Origin: Neodiprion pinetum
Taxonomy: Eukaryota; Arthropoda; Insecta; Hymenoptera; Diprionidae
Assembly: GCF_021155775.2 (NCBI RefSeq)
Contig: NC_060232.1
Span: 9,369,257-9,433,256, forward strand
Length of the DNA stretch: 64,000 nucleotides
Direction of reading: 5' to 3'
Position numbers and translations under genes: made by a program. Below, piece by piece: positions 8,980 to 22,520 of this stretch. Below the pieces are notes generated by a model. That model had not been told where the DNA came from. It did not search any database and saw only the letters and a list, made by a program, of their open reading frames with translations. Positions within the stretch are counted from its first letter, which is position 1. The number at the start of each line of letters is the position of its first letter.

Positions 8980-11411
8980 TCTGATCACTTCTTCTTTCTG
9001 TCCCTTTGTAGTCCTTCAAGTCTTCTCTTCACAAGATTTCCTTTCACTCGGATCAATGTATCTGCTGCAATGATAGTAGATTACAATATGGTTATTTTTT
9101 GGAAATCAAGAAGTCACCGCATATATTGGATGTGTCGTGTTATGTTTATACACAATTCTACAAACTCGGAACGATCTATTCACGGTTAGGGAAGTCTCGG
9201 AGTGGAAATTGCAAAGCTCTCGAAACTAATGTCATGAATGTGTTATTGCTGGTCAAAATGATCACACTAGAGCGCCATTGGTCTTGGAACTTGTATGAGA
9301 TTGGTATGCGTTCTGTGTTTCCTAAGTGATCGATCATCCCTGAACCGCGCTACGCGTTATTATTTGTAGGATAGCACTATCATATTATACAGTACGAAGT
9401 TCTAACGCGATTAATTTTTCTCTTGACACTGCCGATACACAGTATTGTTTTCTTGTCAAAATGTACTCTGTAACAGTTACGTTTGTAGTAAGAAAAACTA
9501 AAAATTTCTATTTTATATAATTATTTTTCGATTTCCACCCTGAAAACAACGCAAATTGAGCAGTACACTTTTCACATCGTGCTACGTTTCGAATTGCTGA
9601 AACTGAAATTTTGTAATGAAAGAAGTCTCGGAAATTATCGACTCCGCGTACCAAATCAAAATTTGGACAAAATTCTTGTGTTTTTCTAGATAAGATTACA
9701 CAGGTCTGCAAGGAAAGTCTGCTTCAAAATAAAAATAAAAAATGCTACAGATACGAAGCTTTTAATGTGCCGAATATATATTTGCTTTCTATTTTTGCCG
9801 CCATGTATGTATTGAACGATACGATATATATATCTTCTTTTCCATTGTTCAAAATTCAGAATTTGCTGTATTTTTTTGCTGCATTTACAATACTTCAATC
9901 TATTTAAATAGTATCCGTAGTTAATAGACGAGTTCGAACTGATAGAAAAAGAAAGATATCGCCTACAATTGTTTTCTCACCGATCAATGCCCCTGCGCTG
10001 TTCTCGTTGTGACTTCTTATCACGCAGTACGATAAGAAAGAAAACTACAAATAAGTAGAATTCTACTAGTAGATAGACTTTCCAACGTGTTCAATGTTCA
10101 AAGTTTTTAGCTGTATAATTCTTTTTTATAAATATTGTTGCTATCATTAGTGTTTGGTTATAATTACTTATCAAAAATGACGTTTCATTGAGAGGAAAAA
10201 AAAAAATTAGGAAGGTTTAGAATTCAACGAATTTCAACTGTCTAAAGTGTAATCGATCATAACTATTGATGATTAGGAAGTAAGACATAGGGCAGAATTA
10301 TGTATCTTCAACCTTTTAGGTAAGTGGCAATTAAGTAGAAGGCTTGATCATTTAATCGTTAAATAGTAGAAAAATTTGGAAATTGTACGACTTACCCGAA
10401 CGAATGTCTGATTATTCTTCTGGGAACCGATCGATAAGACTTGTTCGTACTGCATGACGTCTGCTAATAAACTAGGTTAAAAAATGTCAATTAGCTTTAC
10501 GCGGCGTGGTATATTATTTATTCTGATGGCGTTTGGCTGCCGACTGGTGCGCTACACAGGTTAGATCGACATTGTTCAAATATATCTTTTTGGGTTAAAA
10601 ATATGATAGTATACGGTTTGGAAACACAGAAAGTAACTGCCTAATATCGGTAAGATTTCTAAACTTCATTCTGCATTCTTACAATTTCTCCAGGATACAT
10701 TATCCTGGTGTAACTCCCATTCTATTTTATCTGTACGAGTCAAGCCTTCCTGGCATCATTGTGACAATAATGGGTGTTATTTCAGCCATTCTCACTAAAA
10801 CCTGTATGGATATTTTCTTGCGAAATTGCCGTGTTAAGACCGGGATACACCATTATAGCAGCATCCCTCAGTTTTAGTAGGTTACGTTCTTTTGATCCTA
10901 ATTAGCGATTTCATCATCAACGTGATAAGATTTTCGAAATTATTCAAATCAAGAGACCGGCAACGACTATAGCTTATTCCTAGTCTTTTACTGGAATTTT
11001 TTTTTGCTTTCGAAAAATGGTGTACAAAATCTCCAGGTCTCGCTATTCAAAAGTATCAATACATGGAACATTTATCAAATTTTTCTCGTTGTATGAAGCG
11101 TTGAGCTGGTGAGGGTGACAGCGATTCGGTCACATTGTTTGGTGGTAAGCAGTAAACATCAAGAACTTTGTATTCGGCACCTGTCGATTTTCTCCTTATT
11201 CATTAGTTAACAAGTTTGTGTGAATATAGAAAGTGTTCTTCCTCTTGGAGACACAACTTGTAAGAATGTCTGTAAGTGTGTTTACATTTTGGAATCTTAC
11301 GCTTCTTGATGCGAAGCTCGTAAGACAGTCAATGACCGTCTAATATTGAAATGCGGATATGCATCATCAATATTAATATTAATCACGAGGCAATTTTTCA
11401 TTGTTGAAATG
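8980..11411. other. Intergenic, no gene recognised
   Basis: This is the 5' side of transporter A and the space up to the tRNA-like inverted pair. The few short open frames here have no recognisable motif and look like chance. The promoter of A should lie near 8990-9400, but I see no distinctive core element. The block at about 11090-11230 resembles the one at about 14530-14660 downstream of copy B, a sign of old tandem duplication. Confidence 0.5.
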
Positions 11412-11690
11412 TATAATTTTGAAAAACTGGTAATTCGAAAAATTAACGACGGAGCCAGGAATCGAACCTGGTATCTAGCGATGCTTTACCGGAGCCTTAC
11501 TCCACTAGACCACCTAGCCGCCCTGACTCTGATGTCGTTAATTCCTCTCATCACCAGTAAGTTCAAATTTGTTTTCTTGTGCTGTAATAGTATGTGTGAA
11601 TATAGAAAGCCGGTAAAGCATCGCTAGATACCAGGTTCGATTCCTGGCTCCGTCGTTAATTTTTCGAATTACCAGCTTTTCAAAATTATA
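11412..11690. repeat. Inverted pair of tRNA-like (SINE-type) repeats
   Basis: Two 81-bp arms (11412-11492 and 11610-11690) are inverted copies with one mismatch. On the minus strand the left copy continues to about 11525 and carries a Pol III-like A box TGGTCTAGTGG (11512-11502) and B box GGTTCGATTCC (11468-11458). A perfect T-arm (CCAGG/CCTGG) is present, but the acceptor and anticodon stems do not pair well. The left copy is therefore better read as a tRNA-derived SINE head than as a working tRNA gene. The right copy has the B box but not the A box. Confidence 0.6.
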
Positions 11691-11755
11691 CGTTTTAACA
11701 AGTTTGTGTCGAGTGTCAGGAGAAACCCGTTCAAGTATCCCGAATGAGGACTTAC

Positions 11756-11898
11756 TTTCCAAATTTTTTCACCTCCTCGGTCATCTCCGGTAGCTTATTC
11801 TCGACCTTCCCGAAAGAAATCGTAGCATCCCGAACGGCAGGCTCAGCTGTGTAGCATCTGTAAATATAAACAAGTGGTAAAACACTTGCAATTTCAAG
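11756..11898 (-). pseudogene. Relic of Orct exon 7
   Basis: After an acceptor TTTTACAG the minus strand reads LEIASVLPLV, then a diverged middle, then LPEMTEEVKKFGK, ending at a donor GTAAG. This parallels exon 7 of A and B (SEISTVLPLI...LPETIEEVE.FGK) with the same splice sites. The hydrophobic membrane segment has been replaced by unrelated residues. Bases beyond the donor (caagtatcccgaatga) match those beyond copy B's exon 7. I found no other exons of this copy, so it is the remnant of a fifth transporter. Confidence 0.72.
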
Positions 11899-13130
11899 CT
11901 GTAAAAAAGTACGAATTCCCCCCAAATTAGAGATACTACAGCTCACTTTCTTAATAGGGCCGCGACAGTAGAAGAGGGGAGGCGATTTTACAGGAATCTG
12001 AGGTCCCCCACCAGATTTGAAAAAAAGTCAAAAACTCCCTCATTGGGGCCAACCTTTCACACACACGCGGATATATTGTTTACATCGGTTAGACTCCAAT
12101 TTTACTTTATTTTAACCTAGAAAAATATTTGTCAGTCAATATTTTATTAACACTTCCGTTTTTTTTTTTTTTTTTTTTTTTTTTTCACACGATCATCCGA
12201 GTTACTGTGTATTGGAATGGGAATAAGTTTGTTCATGTGGTACAAGAAGTGACAGAGCCATGGCAATGGCTGCGTAACCCCATTATACGGAAGGGGGGAA
12301 GCGGCCCTATTCAGGATGTGCGCTGTAGTTTTGGAAATATTTTTTCCTCGGACTTATATTTTTGTTGTTTCGTTATGTTTTGTGAAAAGGAAGGCAGAGT
12401 CGAGTATAAAACCGGCCGATTATATGAGAATTGATTGCACAGAGAGGCAGGTGTGAAGGGTACAGAAAATGATTCTCTACTTGTCGACCGAGTAGTTCCA
12501 CTTATCGTCGCTTTTTGCTTCATGTCGATCCAACTGGGATTCAAGCTTTATTTTCAACAATTTTATCTACAGCAATTTCACAGAATCGAAAGCCGCTACA
12601 CTAAGCTATCTTCATATAAGATGGAATCTGTACTTTTCCATCTGAAAAATTTAAAGTTAGTTCGCGATCTCGTCAGGACGTTGACTCGAAAATTTTGTAG
12701 TTTCACCTTCGAGTTTCTTCCTCAAAGCTGTAAAACTATTGTTGTGGGTATTTTTTTCACTTGTAACGTCATTTGCTCTGATTGTTTCACTGTGTTTGTT
12801 AACATGGGAACTCATATAGATCCAGATTAGCATGGCTGATGCGACACAGTATGTATCTACGTACCTTCTTCCAACCGGTTGTATATGCTTCAACTTTGTG
12901 TCAAATAAGAACGAAAAACACTTGAGCCAATCATTTTACTCCGAACTGTTAAAATTCGAAGTAAAATAAATCCATGAAACGTCGATGATTTTCGGCGGCT
13001 GACTGTCGCATATCTCCAGTATTCCTGACAATTTTTTTTCGTGCTTTAAAAATTAATGTGTAAAATTTTTGGATCGCGTGCTTCAAATGCACAGTAATAC
13101 GTGAAATATTTTTCGATATTTTTTACTACA
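11899..13130. other. Intergenic, no gene recognised
   Basis: Contains a run of about 26 T at 12160-12185 and two or three short open frames without recognisable motifs. No transporter exon could be identified, although the missing upstream exons of the relic would be expected here. Confidence 0.45.
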
Positions 13131-14527
13131 TGGGCTATTCCGCGTCAATCGGATCAGTCATCTCTCAGATATTTTTTTAATTTGGCATGTGGATTGTGTG
13201 TGAGGAGTTAGATTTTTGTGCCAAAGCGCGAATCTCATAATGCAAAATTCGATTTTTTATTAACAATAACAAATTAGACTCCCATTTTTTTCAAAAATTC
13301 ATAACTTTGGCAAACAATTAGATACAATATATATTTTTTTTTCAAATTACGCGGAAAGCTCCATAGAATTTTAAAAAAAATACGAAATGGTAAAAAAAAG
13401 TTGTTATCAATTGTTTATTTAACAATTAATTTTTCAAAGATTTTTAAAACAGTGACTGACACGATCAAAAAATTTTTTTGAAATTCTGACATGTTCCTTG
13501 AACTGTACTACAACCTGTGAATTAATTCCAGAGGGGTGTTTTTCTTCGTTTTCGAGTAAAAAATCATTAAAGGTGTCGATGCGCATGAAATTGCGGCGCG
13601 CCGAGTCTCTACGTAATGGCGGGCGGCCGGTTGCCGTCCACCGCTACCCCGCGGTGGCGTCGCAGCGTTATTTTAGAGTCATTTTCACGATGTAGGACAT
13701 GATTGAAGAATCTGAAAAAAATACCGTACCTTCACAAGGCCTGCTCAAAGCGATAAGTGAAGTTTCAAGAATGTGTATTTATTTTAAAATAAGTAGCAAG
13801 TTATGTAATTATTCTCATTTATGTGCACTCTCATGGTGTGTAACCGTTATTTTGAATCTCTGTAATAAAAAAACGGTGAAAAACACATTGTTGAAACTTC
13901 ACTTATCGCTTTGAGCAGGCCTTGTGAAGGTACAGTATTTTTTTCAGATTCTTCAATCATGTCCTACATCGTGAAAATGACTCTAAAATAACGCTGCGAC
14001 GCCACCGCGGGGTAGCGGTGGACGGCAACCGACCGCCCGCCATTACGTAGAGACTCGGCGCGCCGCAATTTCATGCGCATCGACACCTTTAATGATTTTT
14101 TACTCGAAAACGAAGAAAAACACCCCTCTGGAATTAATTCACAGGTTGTAGTACAGTTCAAGGAACATGACAGAATTTCAAAAAAATTTTTTGATCGTGT
14201 CAGTCACTGTTTTAAAAATCTTTGAAAAATTAATTGTTAAATAAACAATTGATAACAACTTTTTTTTACCATTTCGTATTTTTTTTTAAATTCTATGGAG
14301 CTTTCCGCGTAATTTGAAAAAAAATATATATTGTATCTAATTGTTTGCCAAAGTTATGAATTTTTGAAAAAAATGGGAGTCTAATTTGTTATTGTTAATA
14401 AAAAATCGAATTTTGCATTATGAGATTCGCGCTTTGGCACAAAAATCTAACTCCTCACACACAATCCACATGCCAAATTAAAAAAATATCTGAGAGATGA
14501 CTGATCCGGTTGACGCGGAATAGCCCA
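13131..14527. repeat. 1.4 kb palindromic (foldback) element
   Basis: The left arm (13131 to about 13783) and right arm (about 13877 to 14527) are inverted copies some 650 bases long that differ at only a handful of positions. The loop is under 100 bp. The termini read TGGGCTATTCCGCGTCAA and its complement. Each arm has a GC-rich core in an otherwise AT-rich element and carries the same 65-residue open frame pointing inward (13498-13695 on plus, 14161-13964 on minus). The copies differ by one Pro/Ser change. The structure fits a foldback or long-TIR non-autonomous DNA transposon. A transcript across it would form a long double-stranded hairpin. No transposase is visible, and no clear target-site duplication could be set. 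Confidence 0.85.
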
Positions 14528-15401
14528 CATGCAGCAAGGAGGTGAAAAACCTAAACATTTGTGATATAGTGACAGGGTCAAGTAGTAAATATCAGGAACT
14601 TTATACTTGGAAACAGTGGATTTCTTCTTTATTGAAAAGTTTACATGTCTGTGGAGTATATCGAGAGCTAAATCACAGCGAAGGTCAAAGTAGTCGTTTT
14701 TGCTACCGAGCGAATACGTAAGGTATGCAAAAAAAGTACAATATGCAATATTATTTGTGCTAAATTTTCCTCAAAGAATATCATTCGGAAAATTCATCCA
14801 AACATTTTTCATGTGAGCTTCACAATCTATTACGAAACAATCAGTTTTTGAATTCACCTGAAGCGTGGTCTTGGAATAAAAATAAGCTTCTTTGAACCGA
14901 ACGGCATGTCGTAAATGTCATACATGAGATTTTGGAATGTCAGAAAGTAGGGAATGAAATTTTCTAATTACCTCTATTAAATTTTTGTTTGTTTTTTTGA
15001 TATTTCATCTACTGTATCACTCGCGAAACCTCAACTATTTTAAAGCAGTTTTTAGCATCAATTTTCAATTTTCAGAACAAAAATAGAACAGGTTCACTTG
15101 ATTGTAAGGTTGTTCGCAATAATTACATGTACTACATTTGTTGGATATTTCACGTATTTCTGATGTGGAATATGGTTAGTGCGGGTGAAAAAACTAGTTG
15201 CGTTTTGAATAGAATAACTTCAATATGCGAAGGTGACTGTTAAGTTTGCAATTTGACATCGCATCTTTCCCTCCGCAGACTTGATATATTTCGTACGCGC
15301 GCTACAAGGGGTTACATACGTGCGCCATCTGACTAGCTTCGTACTAAATAAATAATTTAACACCCTCGCGGTTTTTCTTCGACAATTTAAAATTATTAAT
15401 T
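14528..15401. other. Spacer downstream of transporter B
   Basis: No gene recognised. The stretch at about 14530-14660 resembles about 11090-11230, downstream of the relic exon (shared agtaaa.atca.gaacttt.ta.t segments). This supports duplication of the transporter unit together with its 3' flank. Confidence 0.45.
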
Positions 15402-18400
15402 TTACAGTTTCTGTAACGCCTGGGTGTTATCAACACCATTCAAGAAGGTGTTGGCTTGTTTACTTTTCTTCTTACGCCTGAAACAATAAATGCTTTTCAT
15501 CACGCTAGTCAACGCTACTCAAGATCATATCGGCAGTACTTATAATGAGAGATACGTTCATTGAACGCAGTCGGACTTTCGAACTCGAAGCTGCGGTTCA
15601 CAAGCGTTTTATCATGGCAATGAAAAATTCAAAGTATCCTGAATGAAAAATTTACCTTCCAAACCCTTCCACCTCTTCTATTGTTTCCGGTAGCTTTTTC
15701 TTCGATGTTTCTGGAAGAAGTAGTAACAGCAACACGGCGAGCACTATGCTGCATCCCATAGTAATGAGTGGCAAAAGCGACGAAATTCTAGACTGTAAAT
15801 AAACGTGAATCACGTGTTGATTGAACGTACCTTCTTCGGAATTTTTATAACTTGGAATTTCTACAACTTCGCCTCACCAACTGGAGAATCAATGGTGCTA
15901 CAACTCCACCGAGCCGAGCAGTAGCCGAACATGTTCCGACGCCAATATTCCTAACTGATGTAGGATACTGCTCTGATGTGAAGATGTAGAGGGTTGAATA
16001 TGAGACTGTGATTGTCAATTTTCCTATCATGGCCAAACCCGTCACTAGCCATACCATGTCTGAAATGTAAAATTACGTGAAATTCGGAGTCGACCACGTT
16101 TTTACGTTATTGTCACAGATATCCGTTTGAACTTCACCCACCGTGAGGAACGAAAACTGTAGAAAGTAATGACACGGACGATAGCATCATACAGGTGCCC
16201 AAAACAACCTTCCTCCGACACTTGTCAACGGTGAACACTAAAAATGCAATTGCGGGTAGTTCCACGAACGCAGCAATTGCAGAATTTACGTGAACGCTGC
16301 CTGCAAGGTTTGCGGTGTTCCATGATAGACCGTAATACGTACAATTGTTGAGAAACCTGACGATACGGATTTGCGAAAATGTTTATTATTAGAAACTTCA
16401 GCCGTCTGATTGTCTCGAAATACGACGCTAACATCACCTACGATGACATATTCGGATTAAGTCGGCACCTTACCAAATAATGGCGAGTATCAGACTCCTT
16501 TTCCTGATGTTTGGGTATCTGAGAAGATCAAGCAATGAGGATTTTTTACTGTTTGGCTTGTCTTCACTTCCTGTTATCAGCAGTTCGTCCAATGTATCCC
16601 GCGGTAATTTCACCCCGTTTTCCATCGATGCCTTGTAAAGTATATTTTTCGCTTCTTCCACTCGACCTTTGCTTAGCAGCCATCGCGCGGATTCTGGGAT
16701 AGACCTGATCATGTGATGTGAAAATTCACTAACATATCTCATACGCTTCGAGCTATCAGTAAAACTAAAGTTACGAAACGGGTATTGTTGTGCTCTCACC
16801 ATGAAAATGCTAGGAATAAAAGGGTAGGCGCGGTATAAGCCAGCTGTAAAATTCTCCAATTTCTAATGTAATATGCTAAAAGGACGGTCAGAAGACAACC
16901 TCCCACGAAAAAGAAACTAATTGTCCCAGCTGGAATTTTCTTCTTTCGATAAACCATCTCGATTGCTATGAACAAAAAATTTCACGAGAATTTCAGTCAC
17001 GTTAAAATCAATGTCGCCCTTCCCTCGGCAGAAAGTATCATTGTCCCTGCATATTTGTCTATAGGATATACAAATCGATCACGACTCTTACCAGCAATGT
17101 AAGCCACAAGGTAAAGTCCGGTACTCGTTGTCGCTACAATCATTCTGAAAATTACGTACATCGTGAAATTAGGCGAAGCAGCGACCAGTAGTCCCGAAAT
17201 TAACTGCAGTACTGAACCCCATATGAGAATTCGCTTGCGTCCGTATCTGTCAGACAATGCACCGAGAGTCAAAACTCCTATCATCACTCCTATCATGAAC
17301 ATTGACTCGCTGACAGTTTTCAACGAGGCATTGTTGCATACTAGGTCCCACTGAAAATGTGAAACTTCATCATTTCTTACTCATTAATCTCGTACCGAAA
17401 CACGTTACAAGTCTTTAATGTGTTCTGGCACACATATCACTAAGAACAAACGACTCGTGATCACTATCGACGCCACTTACGAAAAGCAGCATGTTTCAGA
17501 TTTCACCACGAAAACTATCATGTCTCATTTAGTGCAATAAGGATTCTCTGAAGATTTGTGCTGTGTGCGGTGGTCGAAACGAAAGTCAATTTGTGGATAA
17601 ACGCAGAAGTGCGTTTTTTTTGCTTTAAAATAAACTTATAAATATCCTCGAAATTGTGGCGTCGATGCAGATGTTAGAAAAATAAATGCTTTTTCTTACA
17701 GGTTCCTTACAGATGTTTTAAATTTGTTTCCGATTTGTTGTCAATATAAACATCAATTTCGTCTTATTATATTTGTATCAAGTAGTCCTTACGTAAACTA
17801 TGCGTATTGTTTCTACAAGAGTGTAACAACTATTCTATCTTATTGCAGATAACTGCACTCTTACTAATCTGCATTAAAGCGTGTTAGTTTTCGCGGCGAA
17901 AACCCCAACATGCTAGTTTTAGTAAAAAATCTGAAACGTGCTACCTTTCGTCAGAGGCGTCGACTTGATATCTCAATTGTGTCCGTTTTCTTTCACGTGT
18001 GGTAGCTGAACGCTCGACTATTCGATAATATTATCATTCCTCGTTCATTCGGAGCGAGAAGAATGAAAAAGTTCCATAAGCTAAAGTCTTACTTCGGTTA
18101 TGATGGTTGCCTCGTATTGGCTGTCATCGTAGGCAAAAGAGTCACACTTCACCAAAGCAGATGTTGACAATGTATCGTTACTCCGTAGCTGATAGAGGTC
18201 TCCGTTAGTTCGGTTATATCTTTCACACTGCGACGAACTTTGTGTCGCATTATCCCATGGATGCGTAAAGTTCGCCGTATCTGGTTGCAGAATGTACGTT
18301 GCATTTTCTCGGTCTTCCTCGGGTGTCAGACATCTAAATTTTGGTACGCCTCCCAGGAAAACTCCCCCCATTACGTGAAAGGCGCTGGTTAGCGCTGGTA

Positions 18401-18476
18401 AGAAGTTGACAAGGAATATTCTTCGTTGGTACCGACCAATTTCTCCCGTGTGTGATATTACGTCGTCGTAACCCAT
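15402..18476 (-). CDS. Orct: Orct-type organic cation transporter, copy B, intact
   Basis: Eight coding exons, 5' to 3': 18476-18093, 17350-17092, 16965-16800, 16704-16474, 16356-16142, 16059-15878, 15792-15656, 15477-15402. They sum to 1650 bases, or 549 residues plus stop, the usual length for the insect Orct family. Visible features: start MGYDDVISHTGE; glycosylated exon-1 loop; WDLVC at the start of exon 2; MFS motif GALSDRYGRKR; PESARWLL in exon 4; SEQYPTSVRN in exon 6; and a basic C-terminus beginning RRKKKSKQ in exon 8. All introns are GT-AG. The first intron (about 740 bases) is the longest and has no recognised content. It is the closest relative of copy A, with near-identical exon 4. 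Substrate cannot be told from sequence. Confidence 0.93.
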
Positions 18477-21400
18477 TTTTATTTCTTTATTTTTTCTTTC
18501 TTTCTACTCTTCCGTTTTCCAGGTCTTTGTTCCACGGGATTTTAATTCGGTCTCTGATGAGTTAGGGGCACGTATGGAATACATTGACTCCTTATCGCAT
18601 GTTCATTTTCTACTAATTCAACTGGTGTCTTCTGTTTGTGCACATCTTTCCGGTATACGTACTGAAACATTCATTATGGCTTCAACAATTATCAATCTAT
18701 TCATAACCCCTCAACATTAACGCCTAGAAGAATTGATATTAGTGTTATTTGTGCCGGAATGGGAAAAACAGACTTTTTTATAATACTCGACCAACATCCA
18801 TTCGAGACAAAATCAAATACTGTAGACACTTGTCAGGGATATCGAAAAATGCGTGCTTCAATCTTGTTATGCATATGGAAAATTTATTTGGTGTTTTTAA
18901 ATGAAACTATTTAAGCTTTGCAAAATACACGTGGTTCGTTTACAACGTTTTACTGTGGAATGGCGTGTCAGACGTTTTATAATGGAAGTGTGATACTTTG
19001 GACTTTTCCACACGATTTATCTCACTGTTCTTTGTCTTAGTGTTTATTTCACTGCCGTCATTCAAACGCCGCAAGGTATTTGCCAAAAATTGAAGGACGA
19101 TTCTACCTATGCAAGTATATAGCCGGGATCCTTCCGTTGGTCATTATTTGAAACGCTGACAGAATTTTTACTCTACTCTGAGTGGTGAACAAAACCTGAT
19201 CGACGTTCGATTCAATGTTTCTAATTTGTCATGTTCCAAAAGAGAAAACCTTATGCAGATGCGTTTTTTTTAATAGATGTCGACGTCACGGGGATCACAA
19301 AAAAGATATTGTCGTGACAGCTTGAAGAACAGTTTAGAGAAATTCAATGAGAATGAAAAAAATTATCCACCTTATCTGTATTTGTGTTCGATAACGGGCC
19401 ACTTGACTTGAAGCTGTTGACACATTACAAAGCAATTTTGATGATGAATGTTGGTAAATTAATATTGAAAACGTATCAAGTCTGAGTTTTTTTTTTTTCG
19501 TGATATAAATGTGAATTTCCATTTGTAATTGGAAAATTACTACAAAACTGGAGAACTTTGTCAATCATGTTTGCGGTGAATTGTTTGTTACTTGTCTGAA
19601 GATGCGAATGCTGACTCGCGACTTTTCCTTCAAAGGGTCAGAGTCGGCATCGTTTGACGAAACTGTTTCCATATTCTTGTATAATTAAAATGATGAACAA
19701 GTCTGTTTGAAGGTATATATAGGTAGGTAAACAAATATTTTGGGTTGCTATAATGGCGTGAAATGAATTTTATGGAGATTTCGTAACAAAATAATATTCA
19801 AGGACTCTAAGATGACAATATTTCGTATTCGTTTCAAAGTATTGTGTACATTACCACTCTTCATTCGACTAATTTAGGCCATCAATGAAACACAGCAAAG
19901 AATTTCACTTAGGACGACTAAATTCGGGTAAATTCCGAAGAGTTTGGCTGGATCAATAACTGTTTTTTTTGTTTATCTACTGTAATTTATGACGTTATTC
20001 GCTTATTATTAATCACCAAACTGGCCATGTTGTACTTGTCGAATGTTGCGCAACGTCACAGGGAAGTGGTTCGCGATATTTAATTCGGGGGTAAACGGTA
20101 ATCGGTTAACGAAGTTTGACAAAATAACGTTCATCTTACCCTTTGCAGATAGCTTGACGAAGTGTAGAAGCGAAAGTACCGAGTGAACATTTCATCATGT
20201 TCGAGCGTGAAAATATACGAGTCTCCAGACTAGAAGGGTAATAAATCATCGTTGATAACCATGTAATTGCATACGTATCTGTCTGAATGTAAATATCATT
20301 TATTGTGCTCTAAGTTCCACATTTACGAAAGTAAACTTGGTCTAACGCCGTTCTTCGGTACATTTGCCCTTGACGTCGTTAAGTCACCGATTATGTCATG
20401 ATCCCTAAAACAATAGAATATTGTTGCTTACGAATATATCATCGTTATTACAGTACGATATTTATCATAATTCGTATAAAACATTTTTACAAGAATAGAA
20501 CATCACTTCATATTATTGGGAATACTTTATTTACATTTCAGATATCATCTCAGCATACTCTCAGCTAATTTATAAATGCACTAATTATTCATGCGGCAAA
20601 TCCTATTTATGTATATAGGTTCATCTTATGCTCGTAACGGCACCGTGACGACAATATCACTCGATTGTTTAATGCTGAGTTCAGTTTTTACTGATAATTC
20701 CAGTGGAATTCACTCAACTATGTACAACTTGAAGCCAGCTGCAGTATGAAGCCTGATAATATCGAACAAAGGCCTTGAGAGGATTAAACATATCTTAATT
20801 CACGGCTGTTTTGTTTGCATGCCAAGCTGACAATTGGAAATTTGAAGGACTATAATTGAACTTACTAGATAATTGATGGAAGGTACCGTTATTTCTCCTA
20901 TCCTACGAAAGAGCGAACAAAAGGCGAAGCCCAACGCATCTGATTGTAATAGTAAGTGAAGTATTGAGGCGGGAATGTCAAGGGCCAATCCAGTATGATA
21001 ACGCAATCGTGATTCGTGTTACAACCAACATGGAAATAAAGTAAGCAGTATCAACCTGCAAGATTCTCCACTTTATGATGAAGTGTGTAATATGAACCTA
21101 CAATGAGACTCTATCCCGCAGTGAAAGACAGTTCTATGCTGATTCTAATGGCTGCTGTCGTCTTAGGACCAATCATCTTGATAGCTGTATACGTGGGCGA
21201 AGCGGAAAGACGTCAATTTGAATAGATCTAGGGAATAATGCTCCGCAGTACCAGTCAAGTACATCCAGTTTTATATCAATCTCGAAATTTGATTATACAC
21301 GTATGTAGAAGTATTTCAGAATTTTCTTGTATCTGGGGAGACGACGAAATTGTCGGAGGCTGGGATACATGATTGTCAAAATTGGTTTGAACATGTGATC

Positions 21401-22520
21401 GTAAGAAACTGGACGACGATACTACGAATTACATTTAACTCGTGGCATTCACCTCACTTGGTGGAACATACTATAACCGCTAATCGTGAAATTAGTGGTG
21501 GCTCACCACGAATTCTAACGTGTTCAGTCCACCGCGTGTTTACCTAGGTACTTACCATGTGATGTGCTTCGATTTACCGTCAACATCCCTTGTCGGTAAC
21601 ATTTACGGGCAACCATTTCTCTCTTATTCGATTATTCCAAAAGATCGGAAGCGAAATTCTTAATAGTAAACTGTAACATTGTCGCTGAGTCGAAGAAGTC
21701 GGAACAATGGAAACATGTTGTATAACACACCAGCTGTATAATCGGAATGAAGTGTCATTTTCTGGTATCGTTGATGAATGTTTTTATATTAGTATTAGAG
21801 CAAATATAGTGCGCGTCCGAAACAGTTAAGCGTAAACATTATCCCTTTAGAATACCCTCGGATTCGTGAGGTAAATAACTGCTTATTGTTAATTGAAAAA
21901 TAGCTACCATTTATTGATACTCTATGTTGTATAGTACGTACGTTCGCGGAAGTTTATTTTAAAATATAGCGTATAAAAACCGTTTCAACCTCCGCAAGTG
22001 TCTGTACGTATGTTCAATCTGTCTTTATAGTTTTTATACTTGTCTGTTAGTACGGTGCAGTATGCGGAAGATATTGACAGTGCAGATATTCCGCACCGTT
22101 AACCACTAAAGATAAATAAATTACAATCGTCCTATGTAACGCTAGAGTAACTGTATTTTCTAAGAGCTAAATACTATTCGTTTACACTTATTAGTTAATC
22201 ATCGTCTTATATCTACAGTATTTAACATTTCAACGGGTTTCTTAAAAGATACTATAATACATAAGATAATATAGAATCACATTTGCTTTAAAACACGAAT
22301 CCAGAAATTTTTCGCGCTCTGAGGTCTCAGCCCAAGCTTTATAAATATTGAGACTTTTCTGAAACGACCTGCAGGAGTGTTTGTAATCCATCATGTCAAG
22401 TTTGAGCAATATGGTATAAATCCAATCTCCTATTGGAAATTTCAAGAATAGTCATATAATCAAGTTTTGTTGTTTGTTTCGTCTTTGGTTTGGCTATGTC
22501 GAGCAGAGTTATTTAAAAGA
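18477..22520. other. Intergenic, no gene recognised
   Basis: Four kilobases between the start of copy B and the end of copy C. Only short open frames without motifs are present. It should contain the promoter of B (near 18480-18800), but no core promoter or repeat stands out beyond short T-runs near 19486 and 19962. Confidence 0.5.

Noticed and set aside
11452..11525. Functional tRNA gene on the minus strand
   Set aside because: A and B boxes and the T arm are good, but acceptor and anticodon stems do not pair. A second inverted partial copy nearby points to a repeat.
13498..13695. 65-residue open frame as a real gene
   Set aside because: It lies inside a palindromic repeat and is duplicated in the other arm. 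It has no domain and no flanking gene signals. Described as part of the repeat.
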